64,000 bases of DNA from CAYLZW01 sp964388085 (GTDB lineage Bacteria; Myxococcota; UBA727; CAYLZW01). The stretch lies in the NCBI GenBank assembly GCA_964388085.1, contig CAYLZW010000005.1, positions 5,186 to 69,185 on the forward strand, given 5' to 3'. The notes beneath the pieces were generated by a model, which made no database searches, was not told the DNA's origin, and saw nothing but the letters and a program-made list of their open reading frames with translations. The translations under genes were made by a program, and so were the position numbers. Every line of letters starts with the position of its first letter. Positions within the stretch are counted from its first letter, which is position 1. Positions 39,235 to 48,570 of the stretch are shown in pieces.

Positions 39235-42200
39235 CCGAACTGCAGGTGCGCCTGCACGTTCTGGGTGAGCGGCGCATAGGCGACGTCGAAGGAGAGCGGC
39301 CCGACCGGGAGCACGTAGCGGACGCCGACGCCGACGCCGACGCCCACGCGGCGCGGCTCCTCGGCGAGGTTCATCAGGGTGTCGCCGAGGCTGAAGCGCG
39401 GGCGCGCGGACGAGAGGCCGAGCACCGTGTCGTCGGTGACGAAGCCGGCGTCGAGGAAGCCGGCGAGCTTGAGATCGCCGAGGAAGACGTTGCGGGCGGC
39501 GGTCCAGCGTACCTCCGCGTTGCCGAGCGCGCCGATGAGCGGAATGACGCCCGAGCGCGTGCCGGCGGCGACCTCGGCGGCGAGCCCGCTGACGCCGAAG
39601 GGCTCGTTCGGCGCGTAGCCGCGCACGGTCCGATCGCCGCCGAGGGCGAGCAGATCGGGCCGCAGCAAAAAGGAGCGATCGCCGGGCGCGACCTCGGTGA
39701 CGCCGCCCCAGGCGCGTCCGTGCAGCGCGAGCACGAAGCTCTGCGCGAAGGGCCAGTAGTAGGTCCCGCGCCCGCTCAAGAGCAGCGTCGTCGTCGACGC
39801 GCCGAGGACCGGGTGCCCGAAGGAGAACGACAGCTCGCCGGTCCAGCCGCTCGTGGGATCGAAGGGGTTCTGGACGCCATTGTAGCGCACGCTCGGCGTG
39901 ATGACGCCGACGCGCGAGAGCGGTTGCTCGAACACCGTCAGCAGCCCGTCGACGGTGCGCAGCGCGCGCGGCGAGAAGAAGCGCAGCTGCAGCTGTCCGA
40001 CTGGATAATCGCTGAAGACGGGGATGGGCTGCGCCGCGGGATCGTCCCACTCCGCGCGTAGCTCATAATCGACCCCGGCGCTGAGGCCCGGCACGAAGTC
40101 GGGCGGGCTCGCCCACTCGACACCGACGCTGCCGCCGGCGCTGAGGATGCGCCGACGGGTCAGCGCGTGGAAGATGGCGCGGCTGCCGACGAGCCCGGGG
40201 TGCGGGGGCGCGCGCGGCACCACGATAGAGGGGTGATCGCTGTAGATGACGCTCGGCTCGACCCGCAGCGTGACGTTGCTGCCGAGGATGCGCGGCCAGC
40301 GAAAGGGCGCCTCGACGCGCGACTCACGGCCGATGAACAGGCCGTAGTCGGCGCGCACGCCGAGGTCGAGCATGAGCCCGAAGAGGTTTCGATCGCGCCA
40401 CTCCGCGCGCAGTTGGCCGAGGTCCTGTGTCGAGTAGGCGGCCGCGAGATCGATGGTGCCCGCGCTGCGCTCCTCCAGCTGCACGACGACGTCGAGCTCC
40501 TGGCGCTGATCCTCGCGCCCGACGTATTCGTAGTCCACGCGCGAGAACAGCCCCGTCCGGCGTAGGCGGCTGACGCCTTCGGAGATCTCGAGCGGATCGA
40601 GGCGCGGCTCGGGAGCGCTCGAGAGCCCCATCTCGTTCAGGATCGCGTGTCGCTCGGTGCGGAAGTTCCCCTCGAGAAAGATCTCGCCGCGCGAGACGCG
40701 CACGGGTCGCTCGAGCGCCTCGCCCGTGCCCGGAGGCTCGCCGCTCGCCGACGCGCCGTCGTCGTCGTCCTCGCTCGTGTTCCGCTGCCACACCACGATC
40801 TCGAGGATGGGGCCCTCCTCGGTCCAGTCGGGCGAGAGCGCCACCCGCACATCGACGTAGGGAAAGCCCGCGCGCGCGTACACGGCCCGCACCCGCTCCG
40901 CGTCGGCCGCCAGCTCTTCGGGACGTAGCGGGCTGCCGACGCAGTCTTTCGGCGTCAGCGCTGGACGCTTCTGCCGCGTCGCCGTTCCGCCCTGGCAGTG
41001 CACCATGGCGGCGAGCACCTGCGGCGTGATGGCGGGATCCCCCCCGCGCATCCGGGCGCCGCCGATGAGGTAGGGCTCGCCTTCCTCGATGTAGAAGGTC
41101 ACCGCCAGGGCGTCGCCCGCGGGAGCCGCCTGCGCCGACACGGTGGCGTCGCGATAACCTCGATCCTCGTAGAAGCGGAACAGACGCTGGACGTCGTCCT
41201 CGATCTCCTGCGCGGTGATGAAGCCGGCGTTTGTGAGCGTGCGCGGCTGCGCGGCGAGCTCGACCGCCTCGCGGATGGCCTCGTCGGAGAAGCGCGCATT
41301 GCCGACGATCAGGACGTCCTCGATGGCCGCTGCCTGGCCCGGCCAGATCTCGAAGCGCACCTCGACGCGATCCTCCGTCTCGGTGCGCGTGGTCTCGATG
41401 CGCGCGCCGAGGTAACCACGCGAGGCGAGGTGGCTGAGCAGCGCCCGCCGCGACAGCTCGACCTCGGTGGCGTCGAGCGCTCCCGACGACGAGAAGGTGA
41501 GCTGCGCCTTTAGGTCGCCGAGGCGCAGCTTCGTGTCGCGCGCCTCCGCCACCGGCGACTCCGTGACGAGCTGCAGCGCGCGGCTGACGTCCTCGGCGAA
41601 GACCGCGTTCCGAACGCGCTCAGCCAGCCACTCGTACGCCGCCGTGGCCGCGCCAACGTCCGTCCGGCGCCGGACCTCGCCGTCATCGTGCAGCACCAGC
41701 GTGGAGACGAGGTGGCGGCCGGGGACGACGTTGACCTCGAGGTCCACGCAGCGGGGCGGCACCGGCAAGCCACTCGCGGCGAAGCGCGAGAGCTCCTCCG
41801 CCGACCACCCGCACGAGCCGCTCTCCTCTGCGCGCGGCTCGACGAAGCTGGGCTTTACGACGACGCGGCCCTCCGGGAAGCCGCGCTCCCGCAGTTGCTC
41901 CTCGAGGCGCTCGGTGGTCTCTCGCAGGCGCGTGCGCGTGTAGCAGTGCCACTCCCAGGTCTCGAACAGCGCGAGCCAGCCGTCCCCGCCGGAGCACATG
42001 CGGTAGTACTCGTCGAAGACGCGCGCGCGAGAGAGCGGGAGCCACGAGCCGATCTCGACCTCGCGCACGCGGACGAAGTTGCCGCCCTTCACGCGCACGA
42101 CCACCTCGACGTCGGCGCTCTTGCTGATGGGCGGCGTGCGGATCTCGACCTCGGCGCCGTAGTAGCCCTCGCGCACGAGGTAGTCCTCGAGGCGCTCCCG

Positions 42201-42623
42201 CTGTCGCGTGATGCGGCCTCGTCCGGCCACCTCGTCGAGCGAGAGCGGCTCGCCCGGCCGCAGGAACAGGCGCTTGCGGATGTCGGTCTCGAGGATCTGT
42301 GGCGGCAGCCCCTCGAAGCGGATGTTGCGGATGATGCGTGCGCGCGCGACGCCGCACTTGAGGCGACCGCCCTCCTTCGTCGTGGAGACGCGGCACACCA
42401 CGCTCGCGTAGCGACCGAGGCGCAGGACCCGCTGCTCGGCCTCTTTGGCGGTGCGCTCGTTCGCCGGCCAGCCGACGAGGTCCTCGAGGTAGCGCTGGAG
42501 CTGCGCCTCCTCCTGGCCGAGCGGTCGATCGACGCGCACCGCGACCTGACGCACGACGGCAGGGTCCGCCGCGACCGCCGGGGTCGCGAGGAGCACGCTC
42601 AGGAGGAGAACGAGGATGGGCAA
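39222..42623 (-). CDS. Omp85-superfamily outer-membrane protein (BamA/TamA-like) with extended POTRA region
   Basis: A 1133-residue protein. A signal peptide (MPILVLLLSVLLATPAVAA) precedes several POTRA domains (e.g. IRNIRFEGLPPQILETDIRKRL; IEDVLIVGNARFSDEAIREAV; SRGEIFLEGNFRTERHAILNEM). A C-terminal 16-stranded-type barrel follows, with the family-typical NPFDPTSGW strand, GGDRTVRGY loop and terminal Phe. An acidic DDDDGASASGE stretch (~residue 615) interrupts a POTRA. It presumably inserts or exports outer-membrane or surface proteins. The TTG start leaves a 48-base gap to the TamB gene upstream, so the pair is co-transcribed. It is larger than E. coli BamA (~810) or TamA (~580). Confidence 0.88.
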   Translation of the reverse strand: MPILVLLLSVLLATPAVAADPAVVRQVAVRVDRPLGQEEAQLQRYLEDLVGWPANERTAKEAEQRVLRLGRYASVVCRVSTTKEGGRLKCGVARARIIRNIRFEGLPPQILETDIRKRLFLRPGEPLSLDEVAGRGRITRQRERLEDYLVREGYYGAEVEIRTPPISKSADVEVVVRVKGGNFVRVREVEIGSWLPLSRARVFDEYYRMCSGGDGWLALFETWEWHCYTRTRLRETTERLEEQLRERGFPEGRVVVKPSFVEPRAEESGSCGWSAEELSRFAASGLPVPPRCVDLEVNVVPGRHLVSTLVLHDDGEVRRRTDVGAATAAYEWLAERVRNAVFAEDVSRALQLVTESPVAEARDTKLRLGDLKAQLTFSSSGALDATEVELSRRALLSHLASRGYLGARIETTRTETEDRVEVRFEIWPGQAAAIEDVLIVGNARFSDEAIREAVELAAQPRTLTNAGFITAQEIEDDVQRLFRFYEDRGYRDATVSAQAAPAGDALAVTFYIEEGEPYLIGGARMRGGDPAITPQVLAAMVHCQGGTATRQKRPALTPKDCVGSPLRPEELAADAERVRAVYARAGFPYVDVRVALSPDWTEEGPILEIVVWQRNTSEDDDDGASASGEPPGTGEALERPVRVSRGEIFLEGNFRTERHAILNEMGLSSAPEPRLDPLEISEGVSRLRRTGLFSRVDYEYVGREDQRQELDVVVQLEERSAGTIDLAAAYSTQDLGQLRAEWRDRNLFGLMLDLGVRADYGLFIGRESRVEAPFRWPRILGSNVTLRVEPSVIYSDHPSIVVPRAPPHPGLVGSRAIFHALTRRRILSAGGSVGVEWASPPDFVPGLSAGVDYELRAEWDDPAAQPIPVFSDYPVGQLQLRFFSPRALRTVDGLLTVFEQPLSRVGVITPSVRYNGVQNPFDPTSGWTGELSFSFGHPVLGASTTTLLLSGRGTYYWPFAQSFVLALHGRAWGGVTEVAPGDRSFLLRPDLLALGGDRTVRGYAPNEPFGVSGLAAEVAAGTRSGVIPLIGALGNAEVRWTAARNVFLGDLKLAGFLDAGFVTDDTVLGLSSARPRFSLGDTLMNLAEEPRRVGVGVGVGVRYVLPVGPLSFDVAYAPLTQNVQAHLQFGYAF

Positions 42624-42671
42624 GGCGAGAGGCTCGTGGCGGGAAGGGGGATGACGGAGGACGCTCTTGGC

Positions 42672-45600
42672 TCAGTACTCGAACAGTCTGTATTTCAGGC
42701 GCCCCTCGAGGTTCGACTCGGTGTTGCCGACGAGCTCGTCCTCCTCGCTCGAGAGCTCCGTCTCGAGAAAGAGCTCGCCGTCGCCCGGCGGGAGGTGATC
42801 GAAGAGCAAAAAGCGCAAGCGCAGGTTGCTGGCGTTCAGCGCCGCGCGATCGCCGATGCCGGCGCCGGTGCCGGCCTCCCAGGTGTACAGCGGGGCCTCG
42901 CCCTCGAAGACGACGCGCCGGCCGAGCTGCCAGCGCACGTCGGTGCCGAGGCGGCCGGACTCGACGAAGAGGTTGAACTGGATCTCGCCGCCGAAAGAGT
43001 CGGCGATGGCGTCCTCGATCTGCTGCGTGAAGCCGGACGCGAACAGCTGCCCGGTGAAGGCGCGCACGGCCGCGTTGGTCGGATCCCCGAGGCCCCGCTC
43101 GGCCTCGCATTGCGCGAGACGTTGACCGAAGAGAACGTTCATCAGCAGATCGAAGCGCGTGTGACGCTCTCCGGTCTCGGCTTCGAGATCGAGCTGGACC
43201 TCCTCGGTGCTCTCGCCGGTGAGCGACAAGAGCACCGGCAGGTCGGTCTCACAGCCGGTCCTGCCCGGCGGCAGCTCGGCCCGCGCCGTGAGGTTGATGC
43301 GAGGCTCGAGCGCCGCGCGCTCCTGGGGGAACTCGATCTGCGAGTCGACGATCTCAAAGCGCGCGGTCGGGAAGGTGAGCGATCCCTCGACGATCTCGAG
43401 CGCGCCGCTCAGCGCCGGCACACGCAGCGTGTTGCTGAGCTTCAGGCTGCCCGTGAGCGCTGCGTCCATGGGGAAGGTGACGATGTCGGCGCGCACCTCG
43501 AAGTCGCGCACGTCGACGTCCACGTTGAGCGCGAGATCGGCGAGGCCGAAGGGCGCCAGCGTCTGGTACAGCGGCGTGCTCGGTCGCTCGGGGCTCGCCA
43601 GCACGAAGTTGTCGAGCAGCTCGAAGCGCTCGCGGTAGAGCCCGTCGGTGATCTCGATGAGACCCCGCAGCAGCGGCTCTCCGGCGCGCTCCTCGAGGCG
43701 CAGGTTGAACGCCGCCTCGACCCTGCTGCGGTCACGCCGCGCGCTGATGCCTTCGCCCCGCGCGACCAGATCGAAGCCCGTGAGCTTGCTGACCTCGAGC
43801 CCTGCGTCGGTGGCCGACAACAGCACGGTGAACGCGCCTTCGAGCGAGCCCTCGCCCCCGCCGATGGCGACCTGTAGATCGTCGATGGTGATGCGCTCCG
43901 CCGTGGTCCGCTCCCCCGCGGCCGGGATGGGCTCGAACGCGAGGCGCCCGCTCCTCAGCTCCATGCGGTCTCGCAGCGAGCGCAAGGTGATGGCCGCGCC
44001 GGGGCCCGGCGTGATGTGTCCGCTCACCGCGGGCACGCCGTTCTCGATCACGATCTCGATGCCGGCGAAGACGGTGCCGGAGGCCTGCGTGACCTCGGCG
44101 CTGTACAGCTTCGCGAGCGCGAGCAGCACGGTGCCGTCGACCTTGAGGCGTACGTCGCCGGGGCCGGCGTAGCCCGCTACGGTGACCTCGCTGTCGCCGA
44201 CGGAGAAGCGCACGGGCTCCTCGAGGAACACCTTGTTCCGCTCGAAGCGCAGCCGCGCGGAGCGCTCCAGCACCGCGGGCGGCGTGTCCGCCAGATCGAT
44301 GGTGGCCGCGAGCAGCGAGGCGTCGCCGCTCACCTCGACGGACGCCTCCGCCCCTGCTTTCACGACGCTGGCGCGACCGGTGGCCACGAGCGACACGTCG
44401 GCGTCGAGCTCGCGCAGCGCGGGCACGAAGCGCTCGAGGTTGGCCTCGTCGACGTAGCCGCGCAGCTCGAGCGCGAACGCCTCCTGCTCGAGGTCGACGC
44501 GGCCGGTGGCGCGCAGCCACACCCGCTCGCTGCCGCCGCAGGGGCTGACCGTGACCTCGGCGCCGCCCGGAAAGGCGCAGAGCAGGGCGTCGAGCTGCCG
44601 GTCGACGAGGTCGCCCGCGAAGAACAGCCCGCCTTGCGAGCGCATGCGGCGCATCTCGTCGGCGCGCGAGAGCGCGGCGCTGCCGCCGGCGGCTGCGCGC
44701 CCTGACGCCGGCGGCGCGGCGCTCACCTCTTCGTCGGACTGGGTCTCCTGGTCGAGGAACACGAGCTCCGGCACGCGGAGGCGCACCTTCAAGTCCGGGT
44801 TCCGCACGGGGCCGGACGCGCGAATGACCCCGTCGACGAGCCCGGCGGCGGCCGGGAACGCGTCCGTCCCGAGCAGCGCGGGGGCCATCTCGAGCCACGG
44901 CTGCAGGTCGGCGTCGACGAGGCGAAGCAGCGCGTTCACGCGCTCCCGATCGATGTCGTAGGCGGCCCGCAGCTTGATAAGGCCGCGCGGACCGACGAGG
45001 CGGCCGCTCAGCTCGACGACACGCGCGCGCTCGCCGGCGTCGTCCCCCGCGACCGTGCGCACGCGCGCGAACAGGGGGCCATCGCCGAGCGGCGCCCCGC
45101 GCAGCATCAGATCCTCGGCAGAGAGCCAGGCCAGCACCTCGGGGCCTTCGGCGGTGCCGTCGAGCCGGACGCGTCCGCGCGCGCGACCGGCCAACGCCAG
45201 CTCCTTGGCGGCGGCGACGCGGGAGAGGTCATTCAGCTCGACCAGCACCGCGCCGCCGAGCGCCAGGTCATCGAAGCGGAGCGTGAGCGCGCCGTCGGCG
45301 ATGAGCCGGCCGATGGGGCCGATGACCTCGAGGGTCTGCACGCGCAGGAGATCGCGCGTGACGAGCATGCGCGTCCGTACGTCGCCGAGCTGCTCTCCCT
45401 CGAGAGACGCGCCGGCGGCAGTGCCGCTGACGGAGACGATGGGGTGCTGCGGCGTGCCGCTCAAGGAGGCCAGCAGCGAGACCTCTCCCGTCGCGCGCAG
45501 CTCCCCGTCAGCGCCGAGCCTGACGCGCGCGAGCTGCGCGCCCGTCACCTCGATCTCACCGCTGAGCGCTTGCGCGCCGCCCTTTCTCGTCGGCAGCCGC

Positions 45601-47282
45601 ACGTTCACGCGCGCGCGCGCGCTCCCGCCCGCGGCGGATCCCCGGATGTCCGCGAGCCGTACCTGCTCGGCGCTCGCCGTGAGCTTCGCCGTCAAGCCGC
45701 GCAGCGGGACGCCGAAGACGTCGGCCTTGGGCGCCGCCAACGCGCCGCTGACGACGACCTTCGCGAAGGGACCGGCCAGCGAGCCCTCGAACGAGGCGGT
45801 CTCCACGTCGAGCCGCTCCGGCAGGTCCGGGAGCCAGCGCGCCGGCGCGTCCGCCGAGGCGCTGAGGCGCAGGTCGACGCGCTCTTCTTTGATCAGCACG
45901 CCGCCGGACACGCTGGCGCGGACGCCCTTTCCCGTCAGCTCCGCGCTCTCCACGCGTACGAGCTCGTCGTTGATCGACAGACGGGAGACCACCTGCAGCG
46001 GAGAGGGCGGCGTCACGTCGGCAAAGCGCAGGCCGCGCGCGCTCAACGTCGACGTCAACAGGAGCGGGCCGTCGTCGAGCGCGAAGGTGCCGACCAGCCG
46101 GTAGCTGCCCGCCAGCGTCGCTCTCGGGCCGTCGTCGAGCTTCGCGGGCGCGAGCGCGAGGCGCAGGGGCAGCGCCTCGACGCGTCCCTCGAGGTCGAGC
46201 GTGCGCGGCGTGAACAGCACCGTACCGCGGCCGCTCAACGTCGCCGCTCCCGAGCGCAGCGTCGCAGAGAGGATGCGCGCGCGCTCCTCGGTGACGACCA
46301 CCTCGCCCGTGCCCGAGTCGATCGGATAGTCGAAGGCGCGGAAGCTCTCGAAGCTCCCCTTGGCGCCGACGCTCGGCTCTCGAAACGAGCCGGTGACCGT
46401 GACGTTGGCGTCGAGCGCCGGGAGCTCGAACGGCAGTCGCTCGAGCCGCTCGGGCCAGGTGCCCTTCGGCGCGACGACGCGGCCCTGCAGGTTCAGGCGA
46501 CCGGCGCCGGCCCAGGAGAGCGAGCCCCCGCCGCGCACCTCGGCGCCGCTCGCGCTGCCGCGCGCGTTCGTGACCTCGAGCCGATCGTTCACGACGCGGA
46601 CGCGCTCGACGCGCACGGCGCCGAAGGGCACCCCGAGCTCGGCGAGGTCGACGCGCCCGGCGGCGGCCGTGAGCTGCCGCGCCATGAGCACGACGGTGCG
46701 CTGCTGCAGGTCGACGTCCACCCGCGCGCGACCGTCGATGTCGCGCGCGCTGACGCGCACGCCGTCAGGGTTCTCGAACGAGAAGCGGCCGTCGCTGACG
46801 CGCACGTCCTTCAGGCGGATGTCGACGTCGGGCGGCCCCTTGTTGTCGCCCTTGCTGCGGTCCTTCGGGGACAGCGCCTCGATGAGGTTCAGCGTGCCGT
46901 CGTCCGCTTGCGCCAGCTCCAGCACCGGGCGCTCGAGGACCAGCTCCTCGATGACGACGTTGCCCGTCAGCAAGGGCGTGACCGCTACGTCGGCGCGCGC
47001 GCGCTCGATGCGGGCGACGGGCTGGCCGCGCGGGTCGAGCAGCACCGCGTCCTCGAGAAAGAGCGTGCCAGGCGGGCTGTAGCGGATGCGCGCGGGGCGG
47101 ATGGTGCCGCGGATGACGTCGTTGATGGCGTCCACGAACAAGCGCGGGATGCGCTCGCTGAGCTGCGCGCGCCAAGGCGATGTCGCCGGCGCGGGCAGCT
47201 CGTCGGCCGGCACGCCGAGGCCGCCTGCCAGCAGCGTCAACAGGGGGAGGGCGGCCACGCGCACGGGTGGGAACTGTGCCAC
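42672..47282 (-). CDS. TamB/DUF490-family translocation and assembly protein
   Basis: A 1536-residue AsmA/TamB-like bridge protein. A short N-terminal hydrophobic stretch comes first, then an AsmA-like beginning (GTLFLEDAVLLDPRGQPVARIERA), then a very long beta-rich repeat body. The C-terminal DUF490 domain is recognisable (LTFPTARFEIVDSQIEFP; FDLLMNVLFGQRLAQCE; TGQLFASGFTQQIEDAI; VRWQLGRRVVFEGEAPL; LRFLLFDH). TamB-type proteins span the periplasm as lipid or protein conduits and work with an Omp85 partner, encoded immediately downstream. The start is a GTG (47280-47282) without a strong ribosome-binding site, so it may lie a few codons later. Confidence 0.88.
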   Translation of the reverse strand: MAQFPPVRVAALPLLTLLAGGLGVPADELPAPATSPWRAQLSERIPRLFVDAINDVIRGTIRPARIRYSPPGTLFLEDAVLLDPRGQPVARIERARADVAVTPLLTGNVVIEELVLERPVLELAQADDGTLNLIEALSPKDRSKGDNKGPPDVDIRLKDVRVSDGRFSFENPDGVRVSARDIDGRARVDVDLQQRTVVLMARQLTAAAGRVDLAELGVPFGAVRVERVRVVNDRLEVTNARGSASGAEVRGGGSLSWAGAGRLNLQGRVVAPKGTWPERLERLPFELPALDANVTVTGSFREPSVGAKGSFESFRAFDYPIDSGTGEVVVTEERARILSATLRSGAATLSGRGTVLFTPRTLDLEGRVEALPLRLALAPAKLDDGPRATLAGSYRLVGTFALDDGPLLLTSTLSARGLRFADVTPPSPLQVVSRLSINDELVRVESAELTGKGVRASVSGGVLIKEERVDLRLSASADAPARWLPDLPERLDVETASFEGSLAGPFAKVVVSGALAAPKADVFGVPLRGLTAKLTASAEQVRLADIRGSAAGGSARARVNVRLPTRKGGAQALSGEIEVTGAQLARVRLGADGELRATGEVSLLASLSGTPQHPIVSVSGTAAGASLEGEQLGDVRTRMLVTRDLLRVQTLEVIGPIGRLIADGALTLRFDDLALGGAVLVELNDLSRVAAAKELALAGRARGRVRLDGTAEGPEVLAWLSAEDLMLRGAPLGDGPLFARVRTVAGDDAGERARVVELSGRLVGPRGLIKLRAAYDIDRERVNALLRLVDADLQPWLEMAPALLGTDAFPAAAGLVDGVIRASGPVRNPDLKVRLRVPELVFLDQETQSDEEVSAAPPASGRAAAGGSAALSRADEMRRMRSQGGLFFAGDLVDRQLDALLCAFPGGAEVTVSPCGGSERVWLRATGRVDLEQEAFALELRGYVDEANLERFVPALRELDADVSLVATGRASVVKAGAEASVEVSGDASLLAATIDLADTPPAVLERSARLRFERNKVFLEEPVRFSVGDSEVTVAGYAGPGDVRLKVDGTVLLALAKLYSAEVTQASGTVFAGIEIVIENGVPAVSGHITPGPGAAITLRSLRDRMELRSGRLAFEPIPAAGERTTAERITIDDLQVAIGGGEGSLEGAFTVLLSATDAGLEVSKLTGFDLVARGEGISARRDRSRVEAAFNLRLEERAGEPLLRGLIEITDGLYRERFELLDNFVLASPERPSTPLYQTLAPFGLADLALNVDVDVRDFEVRADIVTFPMDAALTGSLKLSNTLRVPALSGALEIVEGSLTFPTARFEIVDSQIEFPQERAALEPRINLTARAELPPGRTGCETDLPVLLSLTGESTEEVQLDLEAETGERHTRFDLLMNVLFGQRLAQCEAERGLGDPTNAAVRAFTGQLFASGFTQQIEDAIADSFGGEIQFNLFVESGRLGTDVRWQLGRRVVFEGEAPLYTWEAGTGAGIGDRAALNASNLRLRFLLFDHLPPGDGELFLETELSSEEDELVGNTESNLEGRLKYRLFEY

Positions 47283-47433
47283 GGTAAAGCGCGCCTTCCA
47301 GAAGAAGAATGACCCAGGCGCGGGCGCCCAGAGCGCAATCCCTTGAGCAGAAGCGCGCGTCCGCGTAACGACGAGGAGCGGAGGAGGCCGCTCGAGGGTT
47401 GTCCTCGTCGTTCACGGCCCCGCGGAGGCGCGC

Positions 47434-48570
47434 ATGGCAAAGGTCGGCTTGGTCTTCGGCGGCAGGAGCGTCGAGCACCTCGTCAGCGTGCAGTCGGCAC
47501 GTACGGTGGCGCAGGGGCTCGCGGCGGCCGGACACGAGGTGGTGCCCCTCGGTATCGCCGAGGACGGCAGCTGGGTGACGCGCGCGCGCGCCGAAGCAGC
47601 GCTCGCCGGCGAACGCAGCGCGCTGCCGCCGAACGACACGGCTGTAGAGCCCGCGGATGCATCGACGGCAGGCGGCGCCGCCGCAGCGCACTCTCTGCGT
47701 CGCTCCTTGGCGGGGCTGCTCGAGGCCGACATCGACGTCGTCTTCCCCATCGTGCACGGCACCTTCGGCGAGGACGGCACGCTGCAAGGCCTCTGCGAGA
47801 TGCTCGACGTCCCCTACGTCGGCGCCGGGGTGGCCGCCAGCGCCATCGCCATGGACAAGCTGCTCTGCAAGCGCGTGCTCGAGGCCAGCGGCATCCCCGT
47901 GGTCGAGTACGCGGTGGTGCACGGCCCCGCTTTCGAGCGCGACCCGGCCGGCGCGCTCGCCGCGGTGCAGGGGCTCGCCTACCCGCTGTTCGTCAAGCCG
48001 AGCGTCGGCGGCTCCAGCGTCGGCATCCAGCGCGTCGCGGCCGCGCGTGACCTCGAGGCGGCCGTGCGACACGCGCTCGGCTTCCATGACGTCGTCGTCA
48101 TCGAGCGCGGCGTCGTCGGCCGCGAGCTCGAGTGCGCGGTGCTCGGCTACCGGACGCTCGAGGCCTCGGTGGTGGGCGAGATCGTCCCCGGACGCGACTT
48201 CTACGACTACGAGGACAAATACCTCGGCGACAGCGCGAAGCTGCTCGCGCCCGCCCCGCTCGGCGACGAGGTCGGCGCCGCGCTGCGCGAGATGGCCACG
48301 CGGGCGTTCGCGGCCATCGGCGGCGAGGGCATGGCGCGCGTGGACTTCTTCCTCGAGGGAGAGGACCGCCTCTACATCAACGAGATCAACACGCTGCCCG
48401 GGTTCACCCGCATCTCGATGTACCCGCGCCTTTGGGGCCTCACGGGCTTGCCGCTCGAACAGCTCACCGACCGGCTGGTGCGCCTCGCGCTCGAACGACA
48501 CGACGCTCGACGTCGCTACGACGGCGCCGTGCACGGCTGGGTGGCGGAGATCAACGCTCGCGCTCGCTGA
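47434..48570 (+). CDS. ddl: D-alanine--D-alanine ligase
   Basis: A 378-residue ATP-grasp ligase making the D-Ala-D-Ala dipeptide of peptidoglycan. Signatures: VGLVFGGRSVEHLVSVQSA, IVHGTFGEDGTLQG, KPSVGGSSVGI, IVPGRDFYDYEDKYL (the omega-loop with Tyr-Lys), MARVDFFLEG and INEINTLPGFTRISMYP. A ~40-residue Ala-rich insertion lies near residue 60. ATG 47434 behind GGAGG. Here the gene stands outside a mur cluster. Its 3' end overlaps the convergent O-antigen-ligase-like gene by 20 bases. Confidence 0.94.
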   Translation: MAKVGLVFGGRSVEHLVSVQSARTVAQGLAAAGHEVVPLGIAEDGSWVTRARAEAALAGERSALPPNDTAVEPADASTAGGAAAAHSLRRSLAGLLEADIDVVFPIVHGTFGEDGTLQGLCEMLDVPYVGAGVAASAIAMDKLLCKRVLEASGIPVVEYAVVHGPAFERDPAGALAAVQGLAYPLFVKPSVGGSSVGIQRVAAARDLEAAVRHALGFHDVVVIERGVVGRELECAVLGYRTLEASVVGEIVPGRDFYDYEDKYLGDSAKLLAPAPLGDEVGAALREMATRAFAAIGGEGMARVDFFLEGEDRLYINEINTLPGFTRISMYPRLWGLTGLPLEQLTDRLVRLALERHDARRRYDGAVHGWVAEINARAR

